DNA of 64,000 bases from [Eubacterium] eligens ATCC 27750 (lineage in GTDB: Bacteria > Bacillota > Clostridia > Lachnospirales > Lachnospiraceae), in assembly GCF_000146185.1 (NCBI RefSeq), contig NC_012778.1, positions 1,867,001 to 1,931,000 of the forward strand, in the 5' to 3' direction. Positions 26,768 to 35,859 of this stretch are shown piece by piece (the first letter of the stretch is position 1; every line of letters starts with the position of its first letter). The notes under the pieces are model-generated. The model was not told the origin of the DNA. It saw only the letters and a list, made by a program, of their open reading frames with translations, and did not search any database. A program made the translations under genes and the position numbers.

Positions 26768-28876
26768 ATGAGTGAAAGATTCAATGTAGCTGACATCTTC
26801 GGCGAGAATGTGTTTAATGACACAATTATGAAAGAACGTTTACCAAAGAACGTTTACAAAAACCTTAAATTAACAATGGAAGGTGTGCAGGAATTATCTT
26901 TAGCAGATGCTGATGTTATCGCTAATGCTATGAAAGACTGGGCTATCGAGAAAGGTGCAACTCATTACACACATTGGTTCCAGCCTTTAACAGGAACTAC
27001 TGCTGAGAAACATGATTCATTTATATCAGCACCTAAGTCAGACGGAAAGGTGCTTATGGAATTCTCAGGCAAGGAATTGATTAAGGGTGAACCTGATGCT
27101 TCATCATTCCCTTCAGGTGGTCTTCGTGCAACATTCGAGGCCAGAGGATATACAGCATGGGATTGTACATCTCCTGCATTCGTACGTGAAGGTGCCCAGG
27201 GTGCTACTCTTTGTATCCCTACAGCATTCTGCTCTTACACAGGTGAGGCTCTTGACCAGAAGACTCCATTACTTCGTTCAATGGATGCCATCAACGAGCA
27301 GGCTCTTCGTATTTTAAGACTTATGGGTAACACAACATCTAAGAAAGTTACTCCTTCTGTAGGCGCTGAACAGGAATACTTCATCGTAGACAGAGAGAAA
27401 TATTTACAGAGAAAGGATCTTATCTTCTCTGGCCGTACTTTATTTGGAGCTATGCCTCCTAAGGGTCAGGAACTTGATGATCACTACTTTGGTTCTATCC
27501 GTGAAAGAATCGCAGCTTTCATGAAGGATGTTAATGAAGAATTATGGAAGCTTGGTGTATCTGCTAAGACACAGCATAACGAAGTTGCTCCTGCACAGCA
27601 TGAGTTAGCTCCTATCTATGCACAGTGCAACATTGCAACTGATAACAACCAGCTTATGATGGAAGTAATGAAGAAGGTTGCTTACAGACATGGTCTTGTT
27701 TGCCTTCTCCATGAGAAGCCATTTGCAGGTGTTAATGGTTCTGGTAAGCATAACAACTGGTCTATCACAACTGATGATGGCATTAACATGCTTGACCCAG
27801 GTAAGACACCACATGAAAACTTCCAGTTCCTTCTTGTACTTGGTGCAATTATGAAGGCTGTTGATAAGCATGCTGACCTTCTTCGTGAATCTGCATCTGA
27901 TGTTGGTAACGATCACAGACTTGGAGCTAATGAAGCACCTCCAGCTATCATCTCTATGTTCCTTGGCGAGCAGCTTGAAGATGTAGTTATGCAGTTAATC
28001 GATAAGGGTGATGCTACAAGCTCTATCCAGAAAGGTAAGTTAAAGACTGGTGCTTCTACTCTTCCAGACCTTAACAAGGATGCTACAGATAGAAACAGAA
28101 CATCTCCATTCGCATTCACAGGTAACAAGTTTGAGTTCCGTATGGTTGGTTCTTCAGATTCTATCGCTCCTGCAAATGTTGTTCTTAATACAATCGTTGC
28201 AGAAAGCTTTAAGGAAATCGCTGATGAATTAGAGGGTTCTGAAGATATGCAGATGGCTGTCCATGATATGATTAAGAAGCTCTTCACAGACCATCACAGA
28301 GTTGTATTCAATGGTAACGGTTACTCAGATGAATGGGTAGCAGAGGCTGAAAGAAGAGGACTTCCAAACATCAAATCTATGGTTGAGGCTGTTGGTTCAC
28401 TTGTTAAACCTGAAACAGTTAAGATGTTTGAAGGATTTGGTGTATTCACAGAAGCTGAATTAAAGTCAAGAGCTGAGATTAAGTACGAGGCTTACTCTAA
28501 GGCAATCAACATCGAAGCTAAGACAATGATAGATATGGCTGGCAAGGAAATCATTCCTGCTATTATCTCATACACAACAGAACTTGCTAACTCAGTACTT
28601 TCAGTTAAGGAAGCTGGCGCAGACGCTTCAGTTCAGGCAGACATCCTTACAGAAGTATCTGGTTACTTAAAGGAAATGAAGGCAGCTTCAGCTAAGCTTG
28701 CAGAGACAGTTGCTACAGCAGCTACATTTGAAGGAAAAGCACAGGCTGAATACTTCAGAGATACAGTAAAGGTTGCAATGGACGAATTAAGAGCTCCAGT
28801 AGATAAAGCCGAGATGATAGTAGATAAGGAATTCTGGCCATTCCCAAGCTACAGCGAATTATTATTCGAGGTATAA
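26768..28876 (+). CDS. glnN: Glutamine synthetase type III
   Basis: ATP-dependent synthesis of glutamine from glutamate and ammonia. The 702-residue length and motifs are those of type III (GSIII) enzymes, not the ~450-residue Gln[56 protein letters not shown] and [16 protein letters not shown] are seen. An AAGGAAGG site precedes the ATG. The gene is monocistronic, behind an attenuator-like leader and before a 19-bp terminator. Codon use (frequent GCT, GGT, AAC) suggests high expression. Confidence 0.96.
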   Translation: MSERFNVADIFGENVFNDTIMKERLPKNVYKNLKLTMEGVQELSLADADVIANAMKDWAIEKGATHYTHWFQPLTGTTAEKHDSFISAPKSDGKVLMEFSGKELIKGEPDASSFPSGGLRATFEARGYTAWDCTSPAFVREGAQGATLCIPTAFCSYTGEALDQKTPLLRSMDAINEQALRILRLMGNTTSKKVTPSVGAEQEYFIVDREKYLQRKDLIFSGRTLFGAMPPKGQELDDHYFGSIRERIAAFMKDVNEELWKLGVSAKTQHNEVAPAQHELAPIYAQCNIATDNNQLMMEVMKKVAYRHGLVCLLHEKPFAGVNGSGKHNNWSITTDDGINMLDPGKTPHENFQFLLVLGAIMKAVDKHADLLRESASDVGNDHRLGANEAPPAIISMFLGEQLEDVVMQLIDKGDATSSIQKGKLKTGASTLPDLNKDATDRNRTSPFAFTGNKFEFRMVGSSDSIAPANVVLNTIVAESFKEIADELEGSEDMQMAVHDMIKKLFTDHHRVVFNGNGYSDEWVAEAERRGLPNIKSMVEAVGSLVKPETVKMFEGFGVFTEAELKSRAEIKYEAYSKAINIEAKTMIDMAGKEIIPAIISYTTELANSVLSVKEAGADASVQADILTEVSGYLKEMKAASAKLAETVATAATFEGKAQAEYFRDTVKVAMDELRAPVDKAEMIVDKEFWPFPSYSELLFEV

Positions 28877-28907
28877 TACATAACTAATTGTTATAAATCA
28901 CTCTCAT

Positions 28908-28959
28908 AAAAATCTCCAGCATTAGACCGGCAAAGCCAAATCTAATGCTGGAGATTTTT
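28908..28959 (+). terminator. Terminator of glnN
   Basis: Perfect 19-bp stem (28908-28926 with 28941-28959) and a 14-nt loop; the 3' arm ends in TTTTT. Confidence 0.92.
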
Positions 28960-28979
28960 CACCCCTTGAAACATCCACT

Positions 28980-29091
28980 GTGTAGATTGCCAGTCTGGGG
29001 GTATCGGGCTGTGGCTTGATTTATTACGAGTTGTGCAGGAGTAATCCATGAAAGCCACAGCCCGATATCCCCAGACTGGCACCACCTACAC
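28980..29091. repeat. Long GC-rich inverted repeat between glnN and luxS
   Basis: Arms 28989-29017 and 29052-29080 are 29 nt long and complementary except for one G-U-type position; GTGTAG/CTACAC (28980-28985 and 29086-29091) and ATTAC/GTAAT (29023-29027 and 29041-29045) extend and subdivide the hairpin. The arms are visibly richer in G and C than surrounding DNA and have no T-run, so this is not a simple terminator; glnN already has one. It could be a miniature repeat element, a structured 3' element of luxS mRNA, or a small RNA. Nothing protein-coding is seen inside. Confidence 0.8.
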
Positions 29092-29092
29092 G

Positions 29093-29578
29093 CTACTGTG
29101 GATAACTCAACCTCTCCTCAACCGGATTATCCAGAACCTCCTCCTTAAACTTCCTCATATATATCTTCGCAAGCTTAAGATTGTTATCCAGATAATTACC
29201 ACAGTCTCTTGGTGAATATCCAGGAATTGGTGTATTATCGTCATAATTAAGAACATAGTCGGCAGCTTCTCTTAATATCCCGATAATATCCTCTGACTTT
29301 AAATCTCCTGCAAATATAACATAAAAACCTGTTCTGCAGCCCATAGGTCCGAAATATATAGTTTTCTCAGCCCATTCTGCATGATTTCTTAAAAATGTAG
29401 CAACAAGATGTTCAATTGAATGAATCCCCGGAGTATCCATAGGTGGCTCTTCATTAGGTCTTGTAAATCTTAAATCAAATGTTGTAAGACATACATCTCC
29501 GATATAATCCTTTCTTGATACATATACACCTGTCAGTAAATCAAGATGATTCACCGTAAAACTTGCTATCTTGTTCAT
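29093..29578 (-). CDS. luxS: S-ribosylhomocysteine lyase LuxS
   Basis: Cleaves S-ribosylhomocysteine to homocysteine and DPD, the precursor of autoinducer-2, in the activated methyl cycle. The 161-residue protein keeps the metal ligands H53, H57 (HSIEH) and C126, catalytic E56 and C81 (GPMGCRTGFY). Its start overlaps the stop of the NYN gene by one base, placing it last in a six-gene operon. The methyl-cycle partner gene mtnN is not in the window. Confidence 0.97.
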   Translation of the reverse strand: MNKIASFTVNHLDLLTGVYVSRKDYIGDVCLTTFDLRFTRPNEEPPMDTPGIHSIEHLVATFLRNHAEWAEKTIYFGPMGCRTGFYVIFAGDLKSEDIIGILREAADYVLNYDDNTPIPGYSPRDCGNYLDNNLKLAKIYMRKFKEEVLDNPVEERLSYPQ

Positions 29579-30534
29579 TATGACTCCTTCTTTCTTATAA
29601 ATACTATTCTTTTGTTATCTGTTGTTTCTATTAGCAGTTCTTTTATGCTTGATACAAATTTTGTCAGAGTTGAATATCCATATTCCTTTGCCTTGAATTT
29701 CGGATACTGACTATGTATTCTCTGTCCAAGTATTGCAAGCTCAACTCCTGTTGCCTTGCTTGCTCTGACATTATCTATTGCGTATTTAACAACCTGTTCT
29801 TTAATATTGTCATCTTCTTTGAGCTTTACCAGTACTGCATTATTAACCTTATATGTCTTGAACCCATCCATCTCATTGATAAATGTGGATAATGAGCTAT
29901 ACCCATAATTACGGACATCAAAGTCAGAATATTTTTTCTGCAAACGGCTTCCTATCTCTCCTAAATCCGTCTGCTTTCCCTTATTATCATTTTCCTGGAT
30001 AATCTCAATAATAGCATTTTCGATTTTGGAAATTCGTATAATATTGTGTGATCTGTTAGGCCTCTGCTTATTATTAATAGCTGTAATTTCTTCATCCTCC
30101 TGATCCTGTAAAAGTTCCAGATCAGTAAATACTGAACATGCTGCCCTGAATGACCTTGGTGTTTTGTTCTCACCCATTCCAATAACTTCCATGCCAGATT
30201 CACGCAGCCTGCTTGCCAGTCTTGTAAAATCTCCATCACTTGATACAATACAGAATCCATCCACATTTTTCGTATACAGAATATCCATAGCGTCAATTAT
30301 AAGTGTTGAATCAGTAGCATTCTTGCCTACTGTGTTGCGAAACTGCTGTATTGGTGTAATTGAATTCTCCATCAATTCTTTCTTCCATTTGCCCGCCTGC
30401 GGACTTGTCCAGTCCCCATATATTCGCTTGTACGTTATAACTCCATACTTAGTCATTTCATCTAATATATTAGAAATATATTTTGATGAAATATTGTCCG
30501 AATCAATAAGAACCGCATACCTCTTATCGTCCAT
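29578..30534 (-). CDS. NYN-domain ribonuclease-like protein with two LOTUS (OST-HTH) domains
   Basis: A 318-residue cytoplasmic protein. Residues 1-140 form a NYN/LabA-like PIN-fold domain with acidic residues D11, N14, D75, D81, D100 and D102 (VSSDGDF), which in the family bind metal for RNA cleavage. Residues about 170-245 and 246-316 are two OST-HTH/LOTUS winged-helix repeats (each contains a YGYSSL/YGYSTL motif), likely RNA-binding. Probable RNA-processing enzyme; target unknown. Overlaps luxS by one base. Confidence 0.88.
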   Translation of the reverse strand: MDDKRYAVLIDSDNISSKYISNILDEMTKYGVITYKRIYGDWTSPQAGKWKKELMENSITPIQQFRNTVGKNATDSTLIIDAMDILYTKNVDGFCIVSSDGDFTRLASRLRESGMEVIGMGENKTPRSFRAACSVFTDLELLQDQEDEEITAINNKQRPNRSHNIIRISKIENAIIEIIQENDNKGKQTDLGEIGSRLQKKYSDFDVRNYGYSSLSTFINEMDGFKTYKVNNAVLVKLKEDDNIKEQVVKYAIDNVRASKATGVELAILGQRIHSQYPKFKAKEYGYSTLTKFVSSIKELLIETTDNKRIVFIRKKES

Positions 30535-30556
30535 AGATTCCCCCTTAATATAAACA

Positions 30557-30739
30557 TTACATCTGATGACGTACTATCTTATATTCATCATTGCTCTGAT
30601 AATATGGACACTGCTTATATGAAGAACTTAAAAGTCTTGCGTAATCGTCCTCGTCCATATCAACATCACATACATATCCTTCAATCTCCTCGTCATATAC
30701 AAGGTTGTTGCAGTAATCGCAATTATATTGTGATGACAT
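30557..30739 (-). CDS. Small cysteine-rich protein (DUF6472-like)
   Basis: A 60-residue acidic protein with CDYC at 7-10, CDVDMDEDD at 29-37 and CPYY at 50-53, so four Cys that could bind zinc or an iron-sulfur cluster. This looks like the short DUF6472-type proteins of Lachnospiraceae (recalled from the CDMDMDEDE and CPYY pattern). Its start lies 2 nt after the stop of the thiolase gene and an AAGGAGATG site precedes it. Function unknown. Confidence 0.75.
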   Translation of the reverse strand: MSSQYNCDYCNNLVYDEEIEGYVCDVDMDEDDYARLLSSSYKQCPYYQSNDEYKIVRHQM

Positions 30740-30741
30740 AT

Positions 30742-31977
30742 TTATTCCATCTCCTTATTATCTGCTGTCTGGCTGCCTGACGCACCGTTGAGTCTTCCCA
30801 TTTCCTCATATCTTTCAAGGAAATTATGCTTAACACCATACTGCTTATATGCAATAACTGTATCAAGATTAACGTTTTCAACACTTCTGAAAATGTTCTT
30901 CTCAATGTAAGGGCTTACCTTAGTCAGGTCTTTGATAAGCTGCTTAATCTCGCCTCTCTTAGAACCCTTTTCTGTTCCGCCACATGAAGCACAGCTCTCT
31001 GTAAGCCTGCATGCACACTGTATAAATGCAAGATTATTATAATCTCTCCAATGTATTATATCTGCTTCTCTTATAAGGTAAAGCGGTCTTATAAGCTCCA
31101 TGCCCTCAAAATTAGTGCTGTGAAGCTTTGGCATCATAGTCTGAATCTGCGCACCATACAACATTCCCATAAGAATTGTCTCAATAACATCATCATAATG
31201 ATGACCTAACGCTATCTTGTTACATCCAAGCTCTTTAGCCTTACTATACAGATATCCTCTTCTCATTCGGGCACACAGATAACATGGAGACTCCTCTATA
31301 TCTGCAACCGTATCAAATATCTCTGATTTGAACACGGTTATAGGAATATCAAGAATCTTTGCATTATTAAGAATAACCTGATAATTAATATTATTGTATC
31401 CCGGATTCATAACCAGAAATACAAGTTCAAAATTATTCTTTCCATGCCTCTTAAGCTCCTGAAAAAGCTTCGCCATAAGCATTGAGTCCTTACCGCCTGA
31501 TATACAGACTGCAATCTTATCTCCATCCTGTATAAGGTCGTATTCATTAAGTGCCTGTGTGAACTTTCTCCATATAGGCTTTCTGAACTTCTTGACTATG
31601 CTCCGCTCTATTTCCTTAACTCTTTCTTCACCTGAAAGCTCATTCTCTGCCTGTGCTTTCTTGACATAATTCTCGAACTTCCACTTCATATAAGCGCCCC
31701 AGCCGCCATACAGACTGTAGACCTCATAACCCATTTCTTCAAGAATATCTGCCAGATCATCACTGTGCAGACCCGTATAGCACAGAAGATATATAGGAAC
31801 ACTCTTATCAAACTGCTGTGTGAATTCCTCCGGTGTTTCTTCAAGCACCTTAATCAGTTCCTCCCAGTACCAATTTCTTGCTCCGGGATATGTTTCCTTC
31901 TCGAATTCCTGCTTGTCTCTTACATCAAGCAGAACCTTTTCTCTTTCATCATTCTGGTAATCAATTATTGTTTTCAT
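30742..31977 (-). CDS. Rhodanese-PP-loop fusion, TtcA-type tRNA thiolation enzyme
   Basis: A 411-residue two-domain protein. Residues 1-105 are a rhodanese-like domain with C66 in LLCYTG; residues 125-411 are a PP-loop ATPase with SGGKDS at 160-165 and Cys pairs C232/C235 (CYLC) and C321/C323, C329/C332 that could hold an iron-sulfur cluster, as in TtcA/TtuA-type enzymes. A single polypeptide thus carries a sulfur donor and a tRNA-thiolating domain. The exact nucleotide modified is not predictable. ATG 31977 is favoured by GAGG spacing over an adjacent ATG at 31980; the start overlaps the P-II-like gene by 17 nt. Confidence 0.85.
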   Translation of the reverse strand: MKTIIDYQNDEREKVLLDVRDKQEFEKETYPGARNWYWEELIKVLEETPEEFTQQFDKSVPIYLLCYTGLHSDDLADILEEMGYEVYSLYGGWGAYMKWKFENYVKKAQAENELSGEERVKEIERSIVKKFRKPIWRKFTQALNEYDLIQDGDKIAVCISGGKDSMLMAKLFQELKRHGKNNFELVFLVMNPGYNNINYQVILNNAKILDIPITVFKSEIFDTVADIEESPCYLCARMRRGYLYSKAKELGCNKIALGHHYDDVIETILMGMLYGAQIQTMMPKLHSTNFEGMELIRPLYLIREADIIHWRDYNNLAFIQCACRLTESCASCGGTEKGSKRGEIKQLIKDLTKVSPYIEKNIFRSVENVNLDTVIAYKQYGVKHNFLERYEEMGRLNGASGSQTADNKEME

Positions 31978-32674
31978 CATCAACCTCTTCATCCTGCGAA
32001 TCCTCAAGAATACGCAGTCCTGCCGTACTTGTAACAGGAAGTGAGAACACAATAGTTCCTGCCTTGCTGTCTACGCCGGCTTTGTCCATTATAGCACGCA
32101 TAATAGCATTTTTCTGTGATGACTTTGCAACAATAAGAATTACTTCCTTCTCTGAAACAAGCGAAACTCCAAGGAACTGCTCTGCCCGCTTCATTCCAAC
32201 ACCCTTTCCATGAAGCACCGTTCCACCTGTTGCACCGCCTTCTTCCGCTGCTCTCATCACCTGTGTATTATATCCATAATTAGCTATTGCAACAATAAGT
32301 TCATGTTTAGTATCCTTCAATGTGCTCTCATCTCCTTTCTTATATTCCTGCCCGTCAATTAAGAATCCCAGCTCTCTCTTGCCGCCAATACTGCTTAGCG
32401 GCATTATAAATGCGATTCCGGTTCCAGGCACATCTATTCTTAACTTACTCTGAAGCCCCTTCTTAACATTCTTCCATGTCTCCTCTGTAACAAGTGACAT
32501 ATGAATACCCTTCTCGTCATCCTCAAGTCCCAGTAAATCAAGCACATCACTTGACGCTGTTCCACGGCCTAATGATATATCAGCTGCTTCAACATTATAA
32601 TCCTTATAGCATTCAACAAAACGCGGCATATTTTTTCTGCTGCATATCGTTACCATTACATATACTTTGCTCAT
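31961..32674 (-). CDS. Tandem P-II-like (DUF1538-associated) regulator
   Basis: A 237-residue cytoplasmic protein made of two P-II-like ferredoxin-fold halves: residues about 1-98 (start SKVYVMVTICSRKN) and about 120-225 (HELIVAIANYGY, then EEGGATGGTVLHGKG, VSEKEVILIVAKSS). The GATGG-type loop resembles the nucleotide-binding turn of P-II-like proteins. It is sandwiched between a DUF1538 transporter and the thiolase gene, so it probably gates or senses for the transporter. ATG 32674 has GAGG at good spacing; an ATG two codons earlier does not. Confidence 0.8.
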   Translation of the reverse strand: MSKVYVMVTICSRKNMPRFVECYKDYNVEAADISLGRGTASSDVLDLLGLEDDEKGIHMSLVTEETWKNVKKGLQSKLRIDVPGTGIAFIMPLSSIGGKRELGFLIDGQEYKKGDESTLKDTKHELIVAIANYGYNTQVMRAAEEGGATGGTVLHGKGVGMKRAEQFLGVSLVSEKEVILIVAKSSQKNAIMRAIMDKAGVDSKAGTIVFSLPVTSTAGLRILEDSQDEEVDDENNN

Positions 32675-32686
32675 ATCCATCTACCT

Positions 32687-34264
32687 CTATAATTCAATAA
32701 TTGTATCATCCGAAAACTCTGCAAACATATCCACAACAGGTGTAACAGTCTGTGGCACATTCTCTTTCCTGCTGTCCTTGATTCTGTATATAACACCAAG
32801 TATCTGCAAAGTTATAAGAGGTGTCATGGCAACCATGGCAACAACACCGAATGCGTCAGTTACAATATTACCGCCTACTGCGAGACATGCTCCCTGTGCC
32901 AGTGGCAGTAAAAATGTAGCTGTCATCGGACCTGACGCAACTCCTCCGGAGTCAAATGCTATGGCAGTGAATATCTTAGGAACAAAAAGCGTAAGTATCA
33001 GTGCTATTCCATAACCCGGAATAAGAAAATATAATATTGAGATGCCTGTCAGCACTCTTATCATCGAAAGACCAACAGATACTGCCACACCAACAGAAAG
33101 ACTTATCTGCATTGATTTGCCTGATATGCTTCCCGATGTCAGTTCTTCTACCTGATGCATAAGCACATATACAGCAGGCTCTGCCTTAACAATGAAATAT
33201 CCTATTATCATGCCAGTAGGTACGATAATCCATCTAAATGATAATGAAGCAAGCACTGATCCAAGATAATTACCTGCTGGAATAAATCCAACATTAGCAC
33301 CTGTAAGAAAAAGTACAAGTCCAATATATGTATACACAAGTCCAACGCATATCTTCATAAGCGACTTCTTATTCATCTTTGGAGCAAATATCTGAAACAC
33401 TACGAAAAATACAATTATCGGAAGAAGTGACAGTGCTATTTCTTTCAGATATTTCGGTATCTCATACAGGAACAGCTTACCAAGTTCAACAGAATCGCCT
33501 ACTTCAGTAATTGCTGTTGTTGTAAAATTACCCTCTGTACTATAAACCATTCCAAGAATAAGAACTGCGAGTATTGGTCCGATTGAACATAATGATACAA
33601 GACCAAAACTATCATTGCCGGCATGTTTGTCGTTTCGGATAGAAGAAATACCCACACCAAGAGCCATTATAAATGGTACAGTCATCGGACCGGTTGTTAC
33701 TCCCCCTGAATCAAATGCAACTGCAAGAAAGCCTTTAGGAACAAACATCGCAAGTGCAAAAACAATTGCATAAAACACCAGCAGAAGCGGTGCTAACGGT
33801 ATTCCAAAAAGTATTCTTAAGAGTGCAGCAACAAGAAATACACCTACTCCAACTGCTACCGATAATATAAGCACCATGTTAGGTACTGCCGCCACCTGAC
33901 CTGCAAGCACCTGCAAATCCGGCTCAGAAACTGTAATTATAACTCCAAGGATAAATCCAATCGCTATAATCATCCATAATTTCTTAGTCCTTAACATGCT
34001 TCCACCAACTCTTTCTCCCATTGGCGTCATGGACAATTCTGCCCCTAAAGAAAAAAACACCATGCCAATAATAACCAGCACGGCTCCAACAATGAATTCA
34101 ACCAGTATACTAGGTGAAAGAGGTGCTATTGTGAAGCCAAGAAGCAACACTATAAGCATTATTGGTACTACCGCACTAACAGACTCCTTTGTCTTTTCCT
34201 TCATCTTCTCTCTTACCACTGTATTCTGGTAACTAAATTGTGTCCTTAATAATCCAGCCTTCAA
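32687..34264 (-). CDS. DUF1538 family membrane transporter-like protein
   Basis: A 525-residue protein with about 12 TM helices arranged as two homologous DUF1538 halves; the repeated motif 'AFDSGGVTTGPMT' / 'AFDSGGVASGPMT' occurs near 181 and 432. DUF1538 proteins co-occur with P-II-like proteins, as here. The start is a TTG at 34264 with GGGAG at correct spacing; an internal ATG 20 codons later has only a weak site. Substrate unknown. First gene of the six-gene luxS operon. Confidence 0.87.
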   Translation of the reverse strand: MKAGLLRTQFSYQNTVVREKMKEKTKESVSAVVPIMLIVLLLGFTIAPLSPSILVEFIVGAVLVIIGMVFFSLGAELSMTPMGERVGGSMLRTKKLWMIIAIGFILGVIITVSEPDLQVLAGQVAAVPNMVLILSVAVGVGVFLVAALLRILFGIPLAPLLLVFYAIVFALAMFVPKGFLAVAFDSGGVTTGPMTVPFIMALGVGISSIRNDKHAGNDSFGLVSLCSIGPILAVLILGMVYSTEGNFTTTAITEVGDSVELGKLFLYEIPKYLKEIALSLLPIIVFFVVFQIFAPKMNKKSLMKICVGLVYTYIGLVLFLTGANVGFIPAGNYLGSVLASLSFRWIIVPTGMIIGYFIVKAEPAVYVLMHQVEELTSGSISGKSMQISLSVGVAVSVGLSMIRVLTGISILYFLIPGYGIALILTLFVPKIFTAIAFDSGGVASGPMTATFLLPLAQGACLAVGGNIVTDAFGVVAMVAMTPLITLQILGVIYRIKDSRKENVPQTVTPVVDMFAEFSDDTIIEL

Positions 34265-34349
34265 TAAAATCTCCCTTTGCTCTTAAATATCAGTTTCGGG
34301 TTACATAGTAATATATTAACATCTAATAATTGTACTGGCTACTTAAAAT

Positions 34350-34387
34350 TTTATAAAAAGTGCTCTAATCAGAACACTTTTTATAAA
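34350..34387 (-). terminator. Terminator of the small XRE regulator gene
   Basis: A 13-bp perfect AT-rich stem (34350-34362 with 34375-34387), extended inward by GTG-TCT/AGA-CAC pairs. It lies 12 nt past the XRE stop and upstream of the DUF1538 operon. Confidence 0.6.
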
Positions 34388-34398
34388 TTAAAACTCAA

Positions 34399-34605
34399 TT
34401 ATAAATTGTCATTTTCTTTCTCTCTGAGCAGTTCCTCATACTTTAACTGGTATGCAATCAGCCGTGGAATGTATTCTGGTGGAGTTCTTCTTGATGCCTC
34501 CCAGTCCTCTAATGTACGCACAGGAATGCCTGTGTGCTGTGAAAATTCTTTTCTAGTCATTCCAACGCTTTCTCTAAGCTGTTTTATTGTCTCTGCTATA
34601 GTCAT
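34399..34605 (-). CDS. Small XRE-family helix-turn-helix regulator
   Basis: A 68-residue protein with a single Cro/CI-type HTH (about 5-35; MTRKEFSQHTGIPVRTLEDWEA) and a helical C-terminal tail. GAGAGGGGA lies 7 nt before the ATG. It is a solitary gene with its own terminator; such small regulators often belong to toxin-antitoxin or mobile units, but no partner gene was found. Confidence 0.85.
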   Translation of the reverse strand: MTIAETIKQLRESVGMTRKEFSQHTGIPVRTLEDWEASRRTPPEYIPRLIAYQLKYEELLREKENDNL

Positions 34606-34827
34606 AATATATCCCCTCTCAATGCATTTTTATAATTTTAATAAAATATAGCTTTGATAACTGGTTTCATTTTTTCAATCCATTCATTATTAACAACATC
34701 ATAATAACAATCTTTTTCATAGCTGGTCTCCTCAAAACAATTGTATTGATATAAAATTATTATACATCATATCATATAAAAATTTCAATTCTATAAACAG
34801 CATTTAACCATTATATTCTATTATCAT
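34606..34827. other. AT-rich spacer with decayed coding traces
   Basis: Very AT-rich. On the minus strand a 42-codon stop-free stretch ending at the stop codon 34638-34640 (contains CYYDVVNNEWIEKMKPVIKA) has no usable start codon, and a GAGGAG site precedes a 16-codon frame. It looks like the remains of a gene that preceded the small XRE regulator; identity not recognised. Confidence 0.35.
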
Positions 34828-35016
34828 TTATAAAACCCATCTATAACCACAATTTTGCTGTTTCAGTTCAAACATTCGCAGTTCGTCCGCTTCTTTTTTC
34901 TCACGGCTCCTCACTTTACGCTCCTGTTTATTCTGTTCCTGCTGTAATTTCAATGCCTGCTGCGATTTTGTGCCGATGCCTGTTTCCTGCATCTGTTTTT
35001 TCGCTTCACGTTGCAT
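34828..35016 (-). pseudogene. YjdF (DUF2992) C-terminal remnant
   Basis: A 62-codon open frame whose sequence (MQREAKKQMQETG...TKSQQALKLQQEQNKQERK...) closely follows the C-terminal, highly basic helical part of YjdF/DUF2992 proteins (normally ~135 residues). The N-terminal ~75 residues of the family are absent, and the last 7 codons lose the usual KKHRG ending, as after a frameshift. A GGAGG site before the ATG could still allow translation of the stub. It is squeezed against the AraC gene's stop (35043). Confidence 0.6.
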
Positions 35017-35042
35017 CCTTTCTCTGCCTCCATGTTTGATAA

Positions 35043-35843
35043 TTAAGATAATATATCTGTACGGCTTGTATTTCGGTATTCGCTTGGTGTAACTTTGTAT
35101 CGTTCCTTAAATACCCGATTGAATGTTCTCTGACTTTCAAATCCGCTATCATAGCATATATTTGTAATGGCATCACTGGTATTTTCCAAACGATAGCAAG
35201 CATAATTTAGTCTTGTATCATTCAGATATTGATTGAAATTACGATGGAATGTTTTGGAGAATGTTCGTGATAAAACATACTTGCTCACTCCCAAATCTCT
35301 TGCCATATCATCTAGCGAGAAATTCTTTCTAAAATTACCAGACACGTACGATACTGCCTGATAGACAAGATCTTTACTTCCCACATCTCCTTTCTCGACC
35401 AGTTTCAGCTTTCCAATGCATCTTGCAATCACAATCTGCAGATATGCCTGTATAACTGCTATATCCATGTGATCTGTATCTAAGATGGCATTAATTGCCC
35501 GGTATACTTCTGGCTCCACCATCTCTGCCTTTATAATAGGGTAATCCGGTGCCATCGTCTGTATTATTTCAGCATATTTTCCAATCGCAAACGGTGGAGA
35601 AATAATGTAAACTGCCTTATTCACTCCCGGCGAGAAAATCTGATAATGATGGATAATATCCGGAAATACAAAGCCGATATCTCCCTTTTCCATGTGATAT
35701 AACTCTTGACCAACTCCAAGCTCCAGTGTTCCATTTGTCACACATACAATCTCCAATGCATTATGTAAATGCGGAGCGACATGCTTCGATTTTCTTTTTA
35801 AAGTTAATATTTCTTCTTTTGTATCAATAAATGATAAATGCAT
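35043..35843 (-). CDS. AraC-family transcriptional regulator
   Basis: A 266-residue DNA-binding protein: N-terminal cupin sensor domain (about 15-140, HLHNALEIVCVTNG then EKGDIGFVFPDIIHH) and C-terminal double HTH (about 168-262, ending in FESQRTFNRVFKERYKVTPSEYR). AAGGGGG precedes the ATG. It is divergent from the small peptide gene at 35954 and adjacent to the galT end of the lac/gal operon, so a role in galactoside control is plausible, but it could also control the small gene only. Confidence 0.93.
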   Translation of the reverse strand: MHLSFIDTKEEILTLKRKSKHVAPHLHNALEIVCVTNGTLELGVGQELYHMEKGDIGFVFPDIIHHYQIFSPGVNKAVYIISPPFAIGKYAEIIQTMAPDYPIIKAEMVEPEVYRAINAILDTDHMDIAVIQAYLQIVIARCIGKLKLVEKGDVGSKDLVYQAVSYVSGNFRKNFSLDDMARDLGVSKYVLSRTFSKTFHRNFNQYLNDTRLNYACYRLENTSDAITNICYDSGFESQRTFNRVFKERYKVTPSEYRNTSRTDILS

Positions 35844-35859
35844 TGGTTACGCCCCCTTT

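Noticed and set aside
28568..29101. CRISPR or tandem repeat reading of the region around 29 kb
   Set aside because: The repeat is a single inverted pair with no spacer-repeat periodicity.
35006..35203. 65-codon minus-strand frame at the end of the AraC gene
   Set aside because: Overlaps the AraC helix-turn-helix region in another frame and matches no family.
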